From Sympetrum striolatum (Eukaryota; Arthropoda; Insecta; Odonata; Libellulidae): DNA of 64,000 nucleotides. Location of the stretch: positions 58,457,454 through 58,521,453 of the forward strand of contig OX388345.1 in the NCBI GenBank assembly GCA_947579665.1. Direction: 5' to 3'. A program made the translations under genes and the position numbers. This document shows positions 1 to 12,705 of the stretch, piece after piece (the first letter of the stretch is position 1; each line of letters starts with the position of its first letter). The notes below the pieces were generated by a model. That model saw nothing but the letters and a program-made list of their open reading frames with translations, did no database searches and was not told where the DNA came from.

Positions 1-916
1 TTTGAAAACCTTTTAATTGAAGACTAAAAAATCATTGTGATCACATTCCAAGTAAACTGTGCAATTTTTGACTTTGTGGTTAAATTGCTTAGAAGTGCCC
101 CAAGGAAATATATAACATGTCTAATAGAACTTGTAAGTTTGAAAATGGCTTATATGACCAAATATAATTTTGTGCGTGCTTCAAGAGGTGAATGTCTTAT
201 GTTCTTGATGATAATGTGGCTGTGTAACTATTGGTATATTGTTTATAAATATTTCTTTCATTACCCTATGAAAATATTGAGCCCCTAATGTCTGTTGAGA
301 TAATGTAAAATGAGATAAATTGAAAATTGTTGTTGGGATGAAGGGTGATAATAAATTTGTCAATCAATATCCTTTGATATACAATTATTGTAAGTAACTT
401 TTACATTTTTTTACCCATTTTCTCAGAGATTTTCAGTATTTTTAAATGATACAGGTGCCTCTAAGATAGGCTTATTGCTTTTTCATTATGTTACAATCTA
501 CAAGGCATTCAGAGTTCATAGTTATGAGGTACTATTGGATGATGTTTAATAACATTTGTAACAAATCAAACAGAAATCAGTATTTTTACAAGAATAAAAT
601 GAATGCATGAATGTCTTGCATCTTAAGAATTTCAAAAACAAGAGTAAGAGATACAATCATTTAATAATAAGAATACCAGTCACATCTCACATCACTTTCA
701 AAATATTCTTTTAACAAAGGTAATCCACTTGATCCCAAAGTTCAGCAAGTCACTTGTCACTGTTAAACTAGTAACATTAATTAAAACTGCCATTCAACTG
801 CATTGTTATTAATAAAAGATACTGTGGCATTGATTTCCATAATAAAATCAACCATCAGCACTTGCAATAAGTGATTCAAATTCATTGCAAAGAGCAAGTT
901 CACTGAGATCGTCCTT
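1..916. other. 3' flank of Prp19, no gene seen
   Basis: AT-rich sequence with only short chance reading frames on both strands. The part next to 916 is presumably the 3' UTR of the minus-strand Prp19 gene. I see no domain, RNA gene or recognisable repeat. Confidence 0.5.
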
Positions 917-3900
917 CTATAATCCATAGAGCTTGAGGGTTCGGTCCATGCTGGTTGATGCTAGGTACTGTGCATGCCTTCCAAAACGAACTCCAGTTGC
1001 CATGGCTGTATGATCATTGAAAACCTTCAGCTCTTGCCACTGCTTACAAAGGTATACCCTGAAATTATTAAATAAATTTTGAGCACATATTTAAGCAAGA
1101 ATATGATGAAAAGTTAGCTTTCCAAGTTGAAATTGTTTCTCAACAAGCATTCCTTAAAATCACGGCATTCTGCTGCTAATATGCAAACATACAAAGACAT
1201 CATATATAAATTTTCCCAGAAGGCACTCTTTGCTCTAACTAAAACATGTTCCATTTCAATGTCATGTATGGGAACCCGTCAAGACTTAAACTGAAATTGC
1301 ATCAATCATGCAGGCATCTCAGCAATATTGTTGGGTTAAGAATCATCCTAGGCATGATTTATCTAGACTGTTAATTAGAACTCTTTGATGACAGATAAGA
1401 CTATGAAAATTGTTTAAATAATCAATGTTAAAGACACTCAACTATCTCTTGGCACAGAAGATAGTATAATATTAGTTAAATTTTGCAAATGATTCAAAAT
1501 ACACCTCAAAAAGGATTAAATAACAGTTAAAGAGATGGATATAAAAGAGGGTTAAGATATCTGCAGGTCAAGCTGGATTATGAGAATAATGTTTTCTTTC
1601 ATTAGTAATTCTCTCTTCTAGCTGATAGCTCATTACACCTCTTTATTCATCTTTTGTGATGAAAATGAACTTTTCTTAAGAGGATAGACAAAATACCAAA
1701 GAAACCTACCTAACATCAGTGCCAGCAACAGCTAAGTAAGTTCCACTTCTGTCAAAGCATAAATCCCTTATTTCATATCCCTCATCCATCTGCAATGTCT
1801 TGAAGTTCTTCAGTTTCCTCAAATCCCACAGTTTCACACAAGCATCATCTGCAGCTGTGGCTAAGTAGTAACCATTTTCTGAGAAGGAAAGGGCTGTGAT
1901 TGGCCCAGAGTGACCTGTTGGGAAAGTAGCATGGATATTTGTTAACAAACATTGATGAAGTACGCTACATAAATTACACAATAATATATACAAACAATAC
2001 ACAGTAATAATAATTTTAATTTTTTTACTTTAATAAGTTTTATTTAATTTAACCACAACCTTTCAAAATAAAAAATTGTCTTCTTCTAAGAAGAAGACGC
2101 TTGCCTAGGAATAAGATAGAAGGGACAGTAGGAGGAAGAGTCAAATGAATAAGGAGAACAGTGAAGATGGTAGACAGATAGTTTATAAAAAAGAGTTATG
2201 CAGAGTTTAAAATAAGTGCACAAACTGAACTAGTCTCCTCAATATGTAATAGCATAGTAACCAATTTAAATGAGTGAATGTTTCAACATTAATGATAAAA
2301 TAATAATTTACATACCAGGAAAATTGGCCACGTTGGATTGTTCTTTCAGATCCCAAATCTTAACGAGAGAATCAGAGGTCCCTGTCCCAAAAATGAGACC
2401 ATCTGGATGGAACTGTGCTGTGGTGAGGGCTATTCCTGAAGAGGCTTGATCAGCAACCTATGAAAAATAAACATCATTAAATGCATTGCCTAAGATCTTC
2501 ATAATCTCAGCTAGATTGAAATTCCGAAATTTCTTGACTGCTTTTCATTCTTATACTCAAGTTTTTTCATTTTACCCAATTCTTTCTGAGAATTACACAG
2601 TAAATTAAAGGAAATAAAGAAACTTATTACCTTGCAGTATTGTAAGAATGAAACAAAAATCCAATAATCTGAAAATGTGATCTCAATATGAATTATATGA
2701 AAATTTAATAGCTGGAGATAAATATTAACAGAAAAATAGCTAGTTTGGAAGTAAATTAATATTCACATTTTAATAATTATTATAATTTTCATCGTTACAC
2801 TTTGAAGAAATTGAATAGGTATATATTTCTTAAACCAATCTTTTACATAATATTGTTATTATTATTTAACAGCTTCTTATTATTAGTTATCAAATGATAA
2901 ATTATGCATTTAATGAAAAAATTGCACTAAGCAGCTTTATGCCATCTCAGGAAGTCTTGCTTTTTTATTGATTAGAAGGAATGCCAAACACGAATGGAAA
3001 CAAAAAATGAATTAAATCCTAAGAACAGTTGACTACAGTTCAACTGCCCAAATATGTTTACAAATTATCCTCCCGGAGAGATTTACAATGTGAACACTCC
3101 TTCACTTCTGCACTCTCTCGAGGATGCTGTTTTTGGCTATTTGTTGTTTTGGTTAGGTTTACATGTTTTATAATTTCAAACAAAATCAAACTTAGAAAGT
3201 GATATCTGGAGGAATTCCATGATATGTGATAAATTATTTATTAGACTAGTCAGTGGGATTTGTACAAAGTTTATAATTTTTATTGTGTTTTTATTGATAA
3301 ATCATCACATGTTTGTAATTGCCCACCAGCTAATTGTCAAGGAAGATGTCATTTGAATAAAAGTCAATACCACAGAGTCTGGATTAGATTTGATGATTTT
3401 AAGGATATTGTGAATTTACCTTGGTCAGTAGTCGCCCAGTGCGAATGTCAGAGAATGCCCAGTGCTGGTCAGTGGATGTGGATAAGATGTAGTCACCAGT
3501 TGGATGAAGGGACAATCCTGTCACTGGCCCTTCATGTGCACGTAGCATCTGCATGGCTTGAGAAGTGGATACATTCCAAACACGAATTGATGTGTCAGGA
3601 GATCCCGTGATAACAACATCCTAAAAACATACAAATATGAAGATAACATACTCATGCTAGAGTAAATCAGTATTTCTGTCATTCTGAATCTCAAGATTCA
3701 AATCTATTTCAGACAGAGTAAATTTCATAATGATATATTAGCATAAAGGATAAAGATAGTATTAGATTACAGCTATCTCAAATGAGAAGAACAACTACAT
3801 ACATTTTTTGATTCAAAGACATTTCCTCAAACACAAAAAAACTTTAAAAAAGCCACAAAGTAAAGAATAAAAATAAGAAACTGAGTAAATTTGTAATTGT

Positions 3901-5997
3901 TTTTAGCAAGATATTTTTATTTTGAAGAATGAAACTTCCATACTATCCCAAATGAAAGCCCATAGGTATTCTTCTACATGGTCATGCAGATTACGTAATA
4001 GCTAGTCTCCAGTATAAACAATATTAAAATCCTTTCTAATCCTTATTTAAGGGCTCTTAAGTACAATAATCACACTAATTTTTAGTGTGTGATATTTGGT
4101 TTCATTCATCCATAACATTCTTTACTATTTTCATGAATTTACTTAGCAACATTTGCAACATCAAAAACGAGATTTTCTTACTGCTAGGAAAAATTAATTT
4201 TACAAATTTTACAACTCAAAAACTTTCAGAAAATAAAGAGAATTTGAAGTTCACTGAATGGTTTAAAATTTTAAATATTGAGAATTACAAAATCAAATTA
4301 ATTAAGAGTAAGCTGAATTAAACATGTGAAATAAAAAAAACAACATAGCTTGAGAACTGCAATAACATACAGCTATAATTATACAAACAGTATCATTCTC
4401 TCACTTACCTCCTCTGGGTGATATACCACTCGAGTAACTTTTTTTGTGTGACCTTTCAGAATGGCAACCACTTGTTCCGTATCTTTGTTGAAAACTGCAG
4501 CATTCTTATCCGCACCTCCAGTCAATATTTTACTAGTATCAGCAGAGTGAATATCGAGGGACAGAATTCCTGGAATACTAGCACTATGGAGACCCTGTAA
4601 ATAGCGAACATACCATGAGTATAACAGCAGGTTTTCAGCATTTTATCCTAATTAAGAAGAAATTTGATTACAGGATGAGAAGCGAGGGTGCGGTAATTGC
4701 GAAGAGATTCGGAAGACACGAGATCTTCGGGTACTGTACGTCCTCTTTTCTTCCGTTCTTGTGTTAGCACAGTTGCTTTGTCTTGTAATTTCTGGATCAC
4801 TTCAGGGGTCATGCCCGCCTGCTCCGTTGGTTGGTTAGCAACCCCGGCAGCCTCCATCGCAATAGCCTAAGGATGTCGAGATTGTATGAATATAGAGATA
4901 ATTATACAAATCAAAATAAGTATCATTCCACTTAATTTCATGTGAAGGCATTATTACATTTAAACAATATTTTCAACCAGGGGAGTATTTACTAATAATA
5001 TAAGACTGTGATTGGGGTCGAGCTGTTCACTCACCGGCTGAGATATTCCTGCAGGATTGGGAGTAATGCCTGCCTGCGGCTTCAGAGTTGCCAAAGCTTC
5101 TCGAGCTGCTGTGACTTCCTTAGTGAGCCTGGCAATAACTCGGCATGCAGCATCATGCTGATATAGCGCGTGACTGCAATGACATTCAAACATATAAGAA
5201 AACAACCACTAAACATACTTGACACTCGTCGTCATAAAAATATTCTTGAACCAAATTTCGGGTACATACAAAAAGAATGTAATAAATGGCAGGAACGACG
5301 TGAAACTTTAATCACTAAATCATCGTACTTGTACTGTAAATCTTACTAACTCCTCAAAAGTAAGATGCATTTAATACAAAATGAGAACAAAGAAAAATAC
5401 CTCAATTCCTGACGTGCTGTCTGCAACTGCTGTCTTAAGGTAAAACTATGCAGCATGACAGCATCCCATTCATCCTGCAGAGCTTTTAGTATGGCAGGGA
5501 TACTAGTAGCCGAAGGAGGTTTAGGTTTTACTATAGGCGTGGCTAAAATAAAAGTATTCGGAGTTAAATACGCCTATGAAACTTAAAACTCTTAGATGAA
5601 GGTCTACGGCTTATCTTACTTTTAATTTCGATGAGCATCTCCACTGTGAGCTCTTTCCCGCTGATTGGATCCACGCCATTCTCCGATACGTATTTTTCAA
5701 TTAAACGTCTCTCAAATATAGACCCAGATACTGGAGAAATAACTGGATTCTCCGGAACCTCGTTAGAAACTACATGGGATGGAGAGTTTATCATTAGTAA
5801 ACATACAAGGAAAGCTGCACTCTACAGTTCTGAGAGAATTATTATCCTTTAATCACAAATTAGTACTACTGATAGGAAAAATTAAACAATCTGATACAAA
5901 AATTGACAAAATATCACAACTTCATACAACTCCAGCACAAGTTAATACATTTAAAATAAATAGACCGGCTTCACTTACTTGCACAGCAGAGCGCCAT
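917..5997 (-). CDS. Prp19: Pre-mRNA-processing factor 19 (U-box E3 ubiquitin ligase, spliceosome)
   Basis: Core subunit of the Prp19/NineTeen complex, which ubiquitinates spliceosomal proteins during spliceosome activation and also acts in DNA repair. Ten exons join in frame (minus strand, in order): 5979-5997, 5620-5769, 5401-5542, 5035-5173, 4672-4866, 4409-4594, 3420-3620, 2316-2457, 1710-1914, 917-1058. They total 1521 nt, or 506 aa plus stop, against about 504 in human. The U-box lies at residues 1-56 ([15 protein letters not shown], then [12 protein letters not shown]). The tetramerisation coiled coil follows ([17 protein letters not shown], about 104-120). A conserved segment ([15 protein letters not shown]) leads into C-terminal WD40 repeats (e.g. 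[17 protein letters not shown]) and the ending [10 protein letters not shown]. All introns are GT-AG. The start MALCCA is encoded by a 19-nt coding exon. No breaks are seen. Identification rests on extensive agreement with the family. Confidence 0.97.
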
Positions 5998-6283
5998 TTT
6001 CTCTTCACGGAGAGAAGCATGGAAAACACTGGTCAACTGGCTGGTCAAGATTAAAGAAAAATCAATTTCATAAATTTCTATTAAATCACCAAAAACTATA
6101 TTTTAACATTTTATTACAAATAAATTAATTTTATTTGCTAAAATTTAATGTTAGCTAGAATCACTGTAAAGATATGAGATGTAAAGGGGTGCGCGGGGTG
6201 CGCGAATGGCAGTGGAGTCGTGCGGATCATTTAGAAGTTCATATTTCAGATCAGAGATTAGTGAATTTTGTCATCATCTCATA
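5998..6283. promoter_or_regulatory. Shared bidirectional promoter region, Prp19 / SELENOM
   Basis: Only 286 bp separate the Prp19 start codon (minus) from the proposed SELENOM start codon (plus), so both 5' UTRs and core promoters must fit here. A directly repeated GC-rich motif, GGGGTGCGC twice at about 6186-6203, stands out from the AT-rich surroundings. I see no TATA box at a convincing distance from either gene. Co-regulation is inferred from geometry alone. Confidence 0.55.
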
Positions 6284-7860
6284 ATGATGGAGTGGAAGAC
6301 GTCTGTGCTTTTAACACTATTTCTAACTGTAATGATTCAGGCATCTACGGATGTTAAACGTGGTCGGATTGAGGTTAGTGCAGAATTTTGTTTTAATTAA
6401 AGGAATTATTCGCGAAAGATAGCCAAGGTTCCTAAGAGATAACTTGATTCTAATTCATATTTCTCCATCATTTTACATGAAGAGCTGCGGTGGATGACGA
6501 TTGAATAGACTTCCCGAGGTGAAAACATTCATCTACGAGGACGTCCCATCTTAGTATCCTTCCTATATTTTGAGAAATTAAATTGCCAAGTTAGAAGGGA
6601 AATGGTTGTAAGTGTTAGACACGTGGCAGTTCGCTATTTACTTAGCTTGAGCCTTTTATTACCATTTCACTGTTACTGTAACTTTTTCTAAAGTAATTTA
6701 TGAGTTTTGGCAGATACTATTTATTTGGTAATTTTCGGTGTTGTTATTGATCACGATGCGGATTTTCATATCTCTTTATCTTCGATTCTTGGTAAAAAAA
6801 TGTTTTTGCATAATTCTATGAAATCAATTCGAAGATGCATCATTACAGAATAAGTCCATTTGTAACAGTAATGTCTTGTAAAAGTCTGTAAGTTTGCTTA
6901 CTTTGCCTTACCTTCACTTTTTCGCGGTAGTGAATTTCATCTTCCATTCGTAGATTATTATTAAGGGATGATTTTAAATAAAAAGACTACCACTGCCATC
7001 TTTTGATTTCAATCCAGTTATTATTGCTTTAATGATGGGAAATTTTTCTCTAATGTATTAATTTGCAAATCGAAAATTGCGAAAGCATCAGCTGATGTTT
7101 ATTGTCTCGAGGCCAAACCGGAAGACACGTATACAAAAATATTTTAGGGAAATGAAATTATCTACATCTATACCATATTTATAATTTTTTCCAAGTTTTT
7201 TTATTAAGGCTTTTATCGATAAGCTGATATTAGCAGACCGGGATTAATCCTTCAGATATGTCATACTGTTTGCAATTGCCGCAACTTATGATTTATGAAA
7301 AATTGCCTATATTTTTTTATGAATTGTCACATGTCCTCTGTTATGCTTCCCATTTGGAAAGGGCTAATATTATATACCTCGATATTGCTCACATATTCCT
7401 CAATATTTTTTTATTCCATATAGCTTGATATTTATCTCCTCGACCTTTAAAAGTTTTGGTCCTTAACACTTTTTCAGTGAAAATCTTGAGTTTAAACAAA
7501 TCCCAGGAGCCACTCCAGAGTTGGTCATTTTAAATGATGTTCTTTCGGTAAGTTTTTCCACATCCATGGTATGCTTAATGGAGTGGCTTGAGTGCGTGAA
7601 CTAAGTTAATTTACCATCTGAGAATGCATTTTAATCTCTATTTGTAACCATTAAGAACTTTCTTTTGTTAAAAATATTGTTCCATTTGAAGTTGTTATTT
7701 GGTAAACTAAGTCACTAAAATTTCACCTTTTTTCATATAGGAAGTTGAGCGAATAGATATCTCTAAAATGAACCGTGCACAGTGCAATGAAATTTTAATT
7801 GAGAAAGGCTTCCAAAAGCGATCTGCTGATGGCAATAGAGGGGAGCACAATGACTTATGA
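6284..7860 (+). CDS. SELENOM: Selenoprotein M (ER thioredoxin-like selenoprotein, CGGU redox motif)
   Basis: ER-lumen redox protein with a thioredoxin-like fold. Exons: 6284-6373, 6483-6553, 7478-7547, 7741-7860. They join in frame to 351 nt, or 116 aa if the UGA at 6495-6497 is read as selenocysteine. Residues 1-21 form a signal peptide (KTSVLLTLFLTVMIQA). Exon 2 gives SCGGURLNRLPEV, matching the vertebrate CGGU redox centre. Exon 3 gives the YENL...IPGATPELVIL segment. Exon 4 gives EVERIDISKMNRAQ and ends HNDL, a KDEL-like ER-retention tail (human ends HADL). Human SELENOM is 145 aa; the C-terminal spacer is shorter here. An in-frame upstream ATG at 6206 would add 26 residues before the hydrophobic stretch. 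I chose 6284 because it starts the signal peptide directly; 6287 is equally possible. The intron 2 donor (GTATCC) is weak but keeps phase. Confidence 0.93.
6495..6497 (+). other. SELENOM: In-frame UGA read as selenocysteine
   Basis: TGA follows TGC GGT GGA in exon 2, giving C-G-G-U, and is followed in the same frame by RLNRLPEVKTF, which is conserved in selenoprotein M. Reading continues through two more exons with correct phases, so this is a recoded codon rather than a terminator. A cysteine paralogue would have TGC or TGT here. Confidence 0.93.
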
Positions 7861-8730
7861 AGATCATGACCGTTGAAGAAAAAACTGAAAAATTTTCCTG
7901 CATAATTTTAGTATCTCCCAGCATTCTTGCCAGTCCACATTCTGATGACTTTTCAATTTCTGTTTACACTTTGGGTCCTTAATTGGTGCAACCGGTACTT
8001 TATAGCCTAGTACTTGTTGTTTCAACCACAAAGGATCCAAATCATATCGATTTGCATTTATCTCCGGAGCAGTGAAGTCTGCATTTTTGTTTTTATTCCA
8101 TTTTTATTGAATTCAAGTTGTTTACCTCGTGGCATTGAGACTTAATCACTGACCTTTGTGATTTCATCTCTATTTCCAATTGTGTATGCTGTTAATTTAT
8201 TTTCACATCACATAATGAAACTTTTAGGGTCCTCCTTTTCTTTTAGTCAGCATCACAATTCACCTAAAGTCTATTTAAAACTGAGGCCCTTTAAACAGAC
8301 TGATAAGTAGCATCATTTTGTTTGTATTATCAACATGTACCGAACCTTGACTGAATCTACCTCCACTAATTGTTCAAACTCCTGGGAAAATGTAAAAAGT
8401 TAGCAACAAAATGTGTAGTTCACATTTTTATAGTAATATGCCTGCACCAAAGACATGTTTACATTTCATTTTTGGATTATTGAGGGAAGCATGCATTTGC
8501 TCCTGAAAGCTGCAATCTGTGATACAAAATATACTTGTAAGATTCATTAAGCCACTTAAAAGATTATCCACTCTTACCGATAGTGCTTTTTTGTAAAGAG
8601 TGTTGGGAGGTAATAAATGCTTCAAGATTTTGATTCCAGTTGATCAAGTTTTCGGCAAAGATATTTTGTGTGAAAATGGTAGCAATGCCTCCGTCAGATA
8701 CTCGAGGATAAGATTTGGTGAAACTATAAG

Positions 8731-8797
8731 GAAGGCCCATATGAAACAGTTGGTAACAAATTGATATTTTCAGTTCCAACTGTCGAAGCTTGCCAAC
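8731..8797 (+). promoter_or_regulatory. SECIS element (form 2) in SELENOM 3' UTR
   Basis: SECIS directs Sec insertion through SBP2 and eEFSec. AUGA at 8741-8744 faces CGA at 8784-8786, which can form the non-Watson-Crick quartet. Between them, ACAGTTGG (8746-8753) pairs perfectly with CCAACTGT (8776-8783). After a bulged T, AAC (8755-8757) pairs with GTT (8773-8775). The unpaired AAA at 8758-8760 supplies the conserved AA, and TGA (8762-8764) with TCA (8770-8772) makes the mini-stem typical of form 2. The flanking helix I is short (GGC/GCC possible). The element lies about 880 nt after the stop and before the AATAAA at 9027. Structure was read by eye; no folding program was run. Confidence 0.85.
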
Positions 8798-9026
8798 TCA
8801 TAGTTGATGCCAATGACTATTCTGGTGTTTTTAGTATCGTGAGTGCATGTGAAGTTAGGGTGATTGATGAATTTCCAAAGTGAAACTAGACAGTAAATGT
8901 ATGCATGGATAAACCATTATATTCAGCCTTGCAGATGTAAGAAATTATAAGGGAATTCAAAATTTGTCAAGTCATAAGCCTTAATGTAAAAGTAAATGGA
9001 ACATATCTGTAGTTTGGTAATGTTCA

Positions 9027-9032
9027 AATAAA
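9027..9032 (+). terminator. Polyadenylation signal AATAAA, SELENOM
   Basis: Canonical AATAAA about 1.17 kb downstream of the SELENOM stop and 240 nt beyond the SECIS. It defines a 3' UTR of roughly 7861-9050. The UTR holds no other coding feature. Confidence 0.6.
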
Positions 9033-9591
9033 ATACTTTTGGTTACATTGGTGACAGTAACCATTTGATCTTTTTAATCATCTTTAAATGTTCTACAGTG
9101 TAATAACTCAATTGCTGAAAAAATAAAATACATATTTGGAGATGATTGTTTACATTTTTGGCTAAGTTCAGCCAGTATTTACTATTAGTACATAGTTTGC
9201 TCTTGACCCTGACAGCCAAAGGAATGTGCTGAAGTGGTGTTATCACAACTCAAATACACAGGTTGATTGGACAACACTACTATTCCAAATAAAAATGTAT
9301 TCTGTTACATCCAAATTTCATATTTATTGAGCATTTTGTAGAATTTTAATTTCTTTAAGACACACATTTAATTAGTCCAAGATCAAAAAGAAATGTATTA
9401 TGCTGATTTAAACTTTAGGTACCTTTTATAGATTTGATATGCTACTGATACACAATCCTAATATAATAGCTTTTGCACATTTACTCAACATTTTTAAAAT
9501 TCTAAATTCTCCCTCGGGAGAAAACAAAAGCAAACTAATTTTTTTGAAGCTGTTTAAATAGTATTTTAAGACATAAAAACATATATAAATC

Positions 9592-9597
9592 TTTATT
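9592..9597 (-). terminator. Polyadenylation signal AATAAA, RNF185
   Basis: TTTATT on the plus strand, i.e. AATAAA on the minus strand, 114 nt past the RNF185 stop. The gene converges with SELENOM, leaving about 0.55 kb (9050-9590) of AT-rich sequence with no feature that I recognise. Confidence 0.5.
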
Positions 9598-9710
9598 TCT
9601 GATTATCAACACCAGCATTTTAACCCTTTCAACTTAGCGCTCAGTTTACTAATGCATGGAAGATCTGTGCCCTCTTCTCTCAAGCAGATGAAATTGACAG
9701 GTTCTCCACT

Positions 9711-12705
9711 TCATGCGTACAACAACCAACAAAGGAACAACACTGCTAAGCCTATAAATGCCTTTGAAAGGTAATATTCTTGGTCAAATTGGACTGTGCC
9801 TCTTGGAGCTAGAAGAGGAAGGAAAAGTACTTTGTTAGCAATAGGTAGTAATATATAGGAAAATGACCCAATATCAAAAGGAAATTAACATTACTTCTGC
9901 TATTAAAGGTTTAAAATGTCTTTGTCAGCGTTCCATATCCAATTAACTGATATTTGGAGAAAACAAGAAAGGACACCGCATTTCTTGAATTTTTCTCAGA
10001 GTACCAGTGAATGAGATGAGGAACAACAACAAATATGGCTATTGGAGGTTTTAAACCTCTAATTCTTTAACAGCCATGTTCCAAATTTTCTTAATTTACA
10101 TTACTTCTGATGTTGAGGACCATCAACAAAAAACGCCCATTTACAGGTGGGTTTATCCCAACCCCTTGACCTTATGAGAAGTGGCAGAAATATGTACCAG
10201 AAAATATACTGAACTTTACGTATTGGTTTACCTCCAAATTTTTTGCAAAATTCTGTCAATCAGTCAACTCCATTGTTATTTGCTGGAACTTAATTTTATT
10301 AAAAATTTGTGGAATTCGTACAAGCGTGTGTTATTTTTACTTTCGTAAGTTTTATCAATCACATCATTAATATCCCTCCGTTAAAAATAAAGATAATTAT
10401 AAAGATGTACATAATCAATATTATTTAAATGATATTTTTAGTTAAGGTGATCAAAATAAATTTGACTTGGCACAAGGAAGGACTGCACCTTAAACCCAAG
10501 GTTGAATGAAATGATTTATTTTCCATTTAAAATTTTCAGCTACAGTGAGATTTCAGGAATAAAAAATCTGAAGAAAGGGAAGGCAAAGATTCTAATTAAT
10601 ATCCAACAATTACTATAATGATCATGGTCAACCGTAAACCTAACAAGCAACCTACGAAAATATGGGATGAATCAAACTTATAAAACAAGAAAATCACAAG
10701 TAGACAAAAAAATGCCTCCGAATGATTTATTTCAAAAGTAATACAAGATTATTTACCATACCATTAAATCCTTACATTACATCTTGAAAGCTACTTAACT
10801 CTGAAAAATTAAAAAAAAAATATATTTTACGAATAAGGAATATCTCTGAAGAAGTCAAATGATGTAGAGTATTAATATATTACTTAATGAGAATCTTTGA
10901 TTACTTAGGTTTTCTCAATAACTAGGCTATGAAAAGCAAGTCACACATTGCCAAGCTAAATATGTAAAACTTCGTATTATTTTCATGCCATAGATTCAGA
11001 TTTGGGAATTCAGTTTCCTCTTTCTTTCTTCCTTCCAGCCATCAACGTTGAGGCAAATCAACACTTTCTACTGCATTATTCTACTATACGAGTTCTACTG
11101 CATATTTGTTATGGAACAAAAACAGCATTGTTATTATAACTCTTTAGGACTTCAGATCTTTTATATCCAATCATTATATCAGAATAATTATGGTCCATGT
11201 GTGCAACAATTCAAAACTGATACCTAATTACCTCATAATGGAATTTTCAAAAGTATGTTATTCTATAAGGTTAATCATTGGAAGAATTTTGAAACTGTGC
11301 ATTTTAGTAGACATATTTGACTCCAAATGTGACTTGTTTATTCAATTCAATACAGGAGTGCTTCAGAACAACTAAAAAGAAGGGTGAGAATATAAGTAAA
11401 CAGATATGATACAAGTAAAAAAGAGAACAAGCAGATACATAGATACCAAAATCTACAATTGGAAATCAGGACAAAACGTTCATTAATGGGAAACAGCACT
11501 TGACCACTTCCTATGTAAAATGTTACTAATTCCAATTACATAAAAACTACTTGATTTAAGAAATACCAGCATCGATTTACAAAATCAGTGATAATTCAAA
11601 TTCCAAGAAAAAATGGGAGAAACTTCTATATACTACTGATACACATTTTAATTAACATTGGATACTCATTTTTCATAAATAGTCAGTAGGCAGTAAAATG
11701 AGAAAAAACAAACAGAAACACACCCGTTTAAATGTAATGCCACTTCTATACTGAATGAATGATAAAATCACATGGGACGATTACAAAATTGAATCAAAAT
11801 ACAAAATTTACAATTAAAACTTGATGAATGTAGGATTTTCTGATGCATTGTTTTTTACAAGCTAATAATTTACTCAACAACTACATAAGGATGCTTGCGG
11901 TAACATATTAATTGAGTAAAATTAGTACCTGGATTAGGCCTTGAGTCAACAAAATTCAGAGTTGAAGTGAAGTAACCAAATGGGAAGGCGCCGATCCCAA
12001 ATGACATCTGAAATCCACCATCTCCGAACCCGAATCCAGGAAAGCCCTGAAAGTTCAAATACATGAAAAATATTGTTCTTCAACAACTCAAGGAGAAAAT
12101 AGAAGGAATAAAATATAAGATATACCGAATTGTTTTCCGGTTCTGTTCGTTGTCCTGGTGGGCGGGGTGGAATTTTATTCCTGGAAAGACAGAAGCATTC
12201 ATTAAAATAAAAACATTTTGTTATCAATGATGCCAAATCATCCATGAGAATCTACGGTTTCCTTGCCTTGGATCCTCTTGTTTTGTATTTCCTCGACCAT
12301 ATAATGGGATGACCTTTTCTTTGCTTATAGCCGCTTTACAAACTGGACATTCCTGACGATGAGGGCGTGTCTCAAACCATTGATGTAAACAAGGCCAACT
12401 GTTTAGTAGAATGGCAGTTCCAATCACAAAAAATCACCACCACCTTACATGTTCACTGGATGTATTAGTCCAACTTAGGACGGATAAAATTGAAGTGTAA
12501 CTTGCAACGTAAGTCCTTAAAACCACACTGATTACTAAATATTACATTACACTTACCAGAAAAGGTGTCCACACATACTAACAACACCATCTCGAGCTGT
12601 ATCTAGGCAAATGTTACACTCGAACATATGCTCATCTTTCTCTTTTTCTTCGTTCACGTTACTATTGCTTCTTGAAGGACCAGCTGGTTCATTTGCGCTC
12701 GCCAT
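9711..12705 (-). CDS. RNF185: RING-type E3 ubiquitin ligase RNF185/RNF5-like (ER membrane)
   Basis: Membrane-anchored E3 of the RNF5/RNF185 family, which acts in ER-associated degradation. Five exons on the minus strand: 12557-12705, 12267-12398, 12126-12180, 11929-12046, 9711-9808. They sum to 552 nt, or 183 aa (human RNF185 is 192). The C3HC4 RING has ligands C30, C33, C45, H47, C50, C53, C67 and C70 ([18 protein letters not shown], then QECPVC). The family signature VIPLYGRG and a [13 protein letters not shown] stretch follow, then the glycine-rich [19 protein letters not shown] hydrophobic segment. The protein ends in a C-terminal membrane helix ([17 protein letters not shown]). Intron 2 uses a GC donor (AAG|GCAAGG at 12266); this is the only junction that restores the frame ([11 protein letters not shown]). 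Intron 4 is 2.1 kb. RNF5 is the alternative name; the length and ending favour RNF185. Confidence 0.95.

Noticed and set aside
6206..6400. 64-codon frame taken as a stand-alone small protein
   Set aside because: Its 3' part is SELENOM exon 1 read through into the intron; the 5' part precedes the signal peptide and is more likely 5' UTR.
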